From Hsuehochloa calcarea (taxonomy: Eukaryota > Streptophyta > Magnoliopsida > Poales > Poaceae), in assembly GCA_036346395.1 (NCBI GenBank), contig CM070594.1, forward strand, positions 20,493,385 through 20,557,384: a stretch of DNA of 64,000 bases, in the 5' to 3' direction. The notes beneath the pieces are model-generated. The model searched no databases. It was not told the DNA's origin and worked only from the letters and a program-made list of their open reading frames with translations. Both the position numbers and the translations under genes were made by a program. Shown in pieces: positions 60,184 through 64,000 of this stretch (its first letter is position 1; each line of letters opens with the position of its first letter).

Positions 60184-61999
60184 TGTTGGTTTGACGAATC
60201 TCGCGTTTTCAGAAAAACTCCTATGCTGTTCAGACCTCAGGCGGTCAGACCGGCGGCAATGGCGGTCAGACTGCCCGTGGATCAGTACGACCGGCAGCAG
60301 TGCCGGTCCGACCGGCCGTGTGGCGGTCCGACCGGTCAGAACTTTTTGTGGAATTTGGGGCTATGCCAAAAATAGAGTGTGTAGGCAAGAGAGGGGAGTC
60401 TCCTACACTTGGTCTCATATTTTTTGGAGCTTCCAGTCAAAAGTTCTATTCAATTAAAAATTCCAGAGAGTTTCGGATTTTCACGATAGAATTTTGGCAA
60501 AGTCATTTTGGGCGGTCCGACCGGCATTATAAAATCGGTCAGACCGGTTTGATATCGGTCAGACCGGCAGGTTACGGCGGTCAGACCAGATTCCACTTGT
60601 TCGTCGGCCTTCTTGGCGATATTGTGTTTTGGTTATGTCTAGTGCATGAGTTTCAATACTTTAATGTTACATATTGCATAGTTGAGCTAACGTGGGTCAA
60701 GTTGTGAAGAACTTGTTCAAGGAGACGATTTCTTTGTCTATTGTTGTGCAGGTGGCTTGCAGGTCAACGATGCTCAACGGTGAGGAGGATCGGGACTAAG
60801 CTTGGAGAGCTGAGGTCCAGAACGATCATGGATGACGGGTGAGGTCGTGAGACTCAAGCACAGCGCAGAATGGACAAGATAGTTTGAACGGGCAGTTCGT
60901 TGCAGCTGGTTGGATCAAGCGGCGCGGGGGTCGGTGCAAGTGCCTTGGAGGTTTCGATGGAATTCGGACAGGAGAGACTTGCTGACATGATGAGAGCCGC
61001 TGATCAATCTACACGTGGTGAAGCAGGCGATTGCTTCGACTGTAATATGTGTGTTTGTGTCTCGTGTGTTTTGCGTCTTAACGGAAGCCCATTAAGTGAA
61101 CTCTCTCTAAACCCTAGGCCTCACTATAAATAGAAAGGGGGAGTTGGAAAACCCTCCCAAGCACTTCATTTGTAAAAAGCCTAGTTAGGGTTAGGGTTTG
61201 GAGAGGAGGGGAGAGACTAGACTCTAGAGAGGAGATTTGTGTGTGCGCTCTTGGATTGAGCCCTTGTCTTCCTTAAGGGAGTGGCTTTACAAGCAACATC
61301 TTGAATCAATCAATGGATGTTTGTTCAAAGATGAGGTCTCATGTGTTTTCCTCTCTCTTTTGATGATTTTGGTGCTTCATTGATCCGGTTGTTTTTGGTT
61401 GGTCTCTTGACCTCTTTTACCTTGCTATGATGTGTGGGAATATTCCTAGGACCATCTAAATCATCAATCTCCCACGAGCAAGATTTGGATCAAGTTTTCC
61501 ATTTTGCTAGGTTTTGGACACTCCTTTGGTAAAACCTAAAAAAATCAATTCTTTGACGTGTATCTGGACGATCGTCGCTAGGAATAGGCTCCAGATATCC
61601 TTAGGGAGGTGTGTTCCAAATTTGGTCAAGTTTCATCGGTTGAATCAAAAGTTGGACCAATTTTTATTTTGGTTTCGGGTGGTCTGCAGTGGTTCTAGAC
61701 TGAATCGGTCCGACCGATTCCACAACGGCGGTCAGACCGCCACTATTCGACCGCCTTGATTGATCCGTCGGTCGGACCTTGATTGGCCGTCGGTCAGATC
61801 GGTCTACCTGAGATCAAATCTCCATTGTTGAGTCTTGTGGTTAAGGGGGTAATCGAATTCAGCACAAGGCTTCCTCTGTGCATTTACTGATCTTCTTAGC
61901 TTTCATAGCTATAGGAGAAAAGTGTGTGTTGAATTTAATTAATACGAAAATTAAGAAAGCGTCTATTCACCCCCCTCTAGTCGTCTTTCCGGTCCTACA
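60184..61999 (+). repeat. 5' LTR of copia element G
   Basis: The right end is firm: TTTCCGGTCCTACA at 61999, followed by a primer-binding site. The left end at TGTTGGTTTGACG (60184) is the best TG candidate but is not confirmed by a second LTR. The LTR carries two clusters of the palindrome-like GGTC(A/C)GACCG (60240-60590 and 61700-61800). A TATAAATAG promoter-like site lies near 61124-61132, shortly before a GAG-rich leader. Confidence 0.7.
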
Positions 62000-62001
62000 A
62001 G

Positions 62002-62013
62002 TGGTATCAGAGC
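62002..62013 (+). other. Primer-binding site of element G
   Basis: TGGTATCAGAGC, complementary to initiator methionine tRNA, lies two bases after the LTR. Confidence 0.9.
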
Positions 62014-62055
62014 CCAGTTTTCTCTTCTCATAGATCTTAACCGGTTTTTGGAGCC

Positions 62056-62509
62056 ATGGCAACTGACAAATATTCGACCAAACCACATATTTTCGATGTA
62101 GTCGATTTTGCTTACTGGAAGGCCCGCATGCAGGCCTACATCGAGGCTCAAGGGCACGCAATTTGGCTTAAGGTCAAAAATCCTTATGTCGTGCCAGCCG
62201 ATGACGATGTGATCACTCCAGATGTGGAGGCCAATAGCAAGGCTCAAAATTTTCTGATTCAAGGCCTTAGCCGATCTGAGTTTGAGCGTGTTGCTCATTT
62301 GAGATCTGCTCATGAGATCTGGCAGACTCTATGTGATTACCACGAGGGCTCCACTGCGATCAAGGAAGTGAGACAGAACCAGCTCAAGAAAATATACTCC
62401 AAGATCGAGCAAAGGCCTGGTGAGTCTTTAGATGAGCTGTGGGGAAGGTTTTCAAAGATTCTTCATGATCTCCGCGCTGTTGACCTTATCTTCTCTGAGT
62501 CGGAGAATG
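62056..62509 (+). pseudogene. Truncated copia gag of element G
   Basis: The ATG at 62056 opens MATDKYSTKPHIFDVVDFAY, followed by W-K-A-R-M and the UBN2/gag-polypeptide of plant copia elements: AHEIWQTLCDYHEGSTAIKE, QLKKIYSKIEQRPGESLDEL and ILHDLRAVDL. The 151 codons up to 62508 show no internal stop. At 62510 an LTR in the other orientation begins, and the frame meets a stop within it by chance. The rest of gag and pol is not in the window. Confidence 0.85.
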
Positions 62510-63921
62510 TGTAACACCCTGGCTATTCGGAAGCCAAGATATTACCCAAAGTTTCATCATACACTTCATTTGCGGAACTATTAATCAATTTGCACCAAAA
62601 TTAAATAGTTAAGACAAAGTAACGAAGATCATTTAAACGTTCAACCACAGAATACAACCAAGGAATTAAAATTACAGTTCATCTCTTTAACCAAATAACT
62701 TAACAAAACATCTTTATAAATAAGTGAATCCTTCATGTGTGTGAAACGTGTTTGGACTACGCCCTCCCGCTAGCAACTATATCATCATGGATCACCTAAA
62801 AAAAATAAACAAACACAGGAAAACAAGGGTGAGTCGAAACTCAGCAAGCACAACATCAAACTCACTGTGTACAAAGGAACAAATCAGTAATCAAGGCGGT
62901 AGAACATCTCTTCCACGAATCTGTGAAACTGCATAGTATGAATACATACATGGAATGAAAAATGGACCTCTCAATCACAGATATCTGCGGTATAGCGAGT
63001 GATACACCCGTCGGTGTTCACTTAAGCCCGTACTTCACAAAGTACGGGGACCCAATCACCGTATGAAGAACGTTTCATACGGGTGTCCGAGTTGCCACAT
63101 TGGAATGGTGGTCAACACTGCCCACATTGGAATGGTGGGTCTCACATGCCCATATTGGATTGATGGGACTTAATCAAATTTCCACTCCCGTGGACGGAAA
63201 CGAAGCATGCATGAATGGAATGAATCATGTATCACAAGAAACATAAATATTGAAATCTATCCACATCATGAGCACAACGCAAGAACAATCATTTATTCAA
63301 CACATCATCATGCATTCCTTTGAAAACAACACAAATTATCAAACAGTACTTGCCTTCCGTGCTGCGACGTACTAGGAAGCAACGAAGGTGTTCTTCCACC
63401 CACCTCCTCACCGCCTACACAACCATTTACACGGAATAAGAATAACAAGGCATGATGTATCTACACGTGCCCTATCATACCCTCTAACCAACCCACACAA
63501 CCAAGGTTTCAATTTGACAACTTCACCCAAAAGACCAGTTACTACTCATGGCGGTTGTGCGATAAAATTCACCATTAATTATCTCAACTCCTAAAGATCT
63601 GAAACGAGTGCTCGGCTAATCCTAACGAACCAGGCTATGAAACTTTAGTGGCGGGATCCTCCGATTCGCCAAAATAGAGGACTAATATCCCCAAGAAGAC
63701 AGAAGAAACCTGTCCTGATTTGAGCGATCGTAAAGAAAAGTCAGTAACTTTCAGTCTATTGATCCTATGGAGATGATCTTTATCAATCTGGAATCATGGT
63801 AAAATAATATTCAAAACCTATTTGGGTGGCCTCTGAAACTGCTCTATCTAGAACAAAATCAAGAGAAACCAACAGTCTCCAAAATTTTCGATGCATGAGC
63901 AAGCGGTGTGCGGTTAAAAAT
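62510..63921 (-). mobile_element. LTR F, minus orientation, inserted in copia gag
   Basis: The plus strand starts TGTAACACCCTGG, the complement of the common gypsy-LTR end GGGTGTTACA. Read on the minus strand, the phrase TTGCTGAGTTTCGACTCACC (about 62825-62850) fits the 3' part of such LTRs. The pentamer GAATG (62505-62509) precedes it; its partner is not in view. Two to three copies of CCCACATTGGAATGGTGG (63090-63165) form a short tandem patch. It ends at 63921 against another LTR. Confidence 0.55.
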
Positions 63922-64000
63922 TGTAGGACCGGAAAGGCGACTAGGGGGTGAATAGGCGCTTTCAAAACTTTCTCGCCTAAATCAAAACCAACACGTACTT
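63922..64000 (-). mobile_element. End of a copia LTR of the element G family, minus orientation
   Basis: TGTAGGACCGGAAAGGCGAC, then TAGGGGGTGAATAGGCGC, is the reverse complement of the 3' end of the element G LTR (61955-61999), with a few mismatches. It continues beyond the window. Confidence 0.8.

Overview
This window is plant nuclear DNA, almost certainly from a grass. It holds one recognisable intact host gene buried in nested transposable elements. The grass call rests on three things: CACTA elements with TTTGCCGAGTG-type subterminal repeats, chromovirus and Tat-type gypsy elements with about 3 kb GC-rich LTRs, and exon structure of plant type. A panicoid grass (maize/sorghum/sugarcane group) is likely, but this is inference. 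No rRNA, tRNA, CRISPR or bacterial-type gene was found.

Layout. 1-6154: part of a gypsy-type LTR (LTR A), interrupted at 421-4823 by a decayed hAT transposon with a perfect 8-bp target duplication. 6155-7682: 3' part of a Ty1/copia element (RT, short 3' LTR), into which LTR A was inserted. 7683-9820: unassigned sequence, a small tandem-repeat patch and a probable copia LTR remnant. 9821-10847: a non-autonomous CACTA element. 11840-36330 (minus): a GPAT-type acyltransferase gene with two exons and a 22.9-kb intron. That intron holds a broken CACTA element (13.4-16.0 kb), a split LTR (LTR E), a complete Tat-lineage gypsy element (element D, 17129-27832) inserted in LTR E, and a deleted gypsy element (element B, 30485-35306).

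37104-59001: one large CACTA (En/Spm) element lying between the two arms of an older inverted-repeat element. It encodes TNP2-like and Transposase_24/Ulp1-like proteins on the minus strand, has captured an F-box gene fragment, and carries internal copies of its own subterminal repeats. A complete 11.45-kb chromovirus (element C, 40324-51773, perfect TSD GAATG) lies inside its second gene. 60184-62509: 5' LTR and gag start of a copia element (element G), broken at 62510 by another LTR in minus orientation (LTR F), which is followed at 63922 by a minus-oriented end of the same copia LTR family as G.

How it works together. The GPAT gene appears functional: both exons are open, the junction is phase 0 with GT/AG borders, and the product of about 536 residues has all acyltransferase blocks. 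Nearly all other coding sequence is transposon-derived and mostly disabled by stops and frameshifts. The order of insertion can be read from the nesting: copia < LTR A < hAT; LTR E < element D; inverted-repeat element < CACTA < chromovirus C; copia G < LTR F. No undescribed defence or metabolic system was seen. The most unusual points are the transposon-filled GPAT intron, the composite F-box-capturing CACTA element, the extra pre-gag reading frame shared by elements B and C, and the antisense gene in element D.
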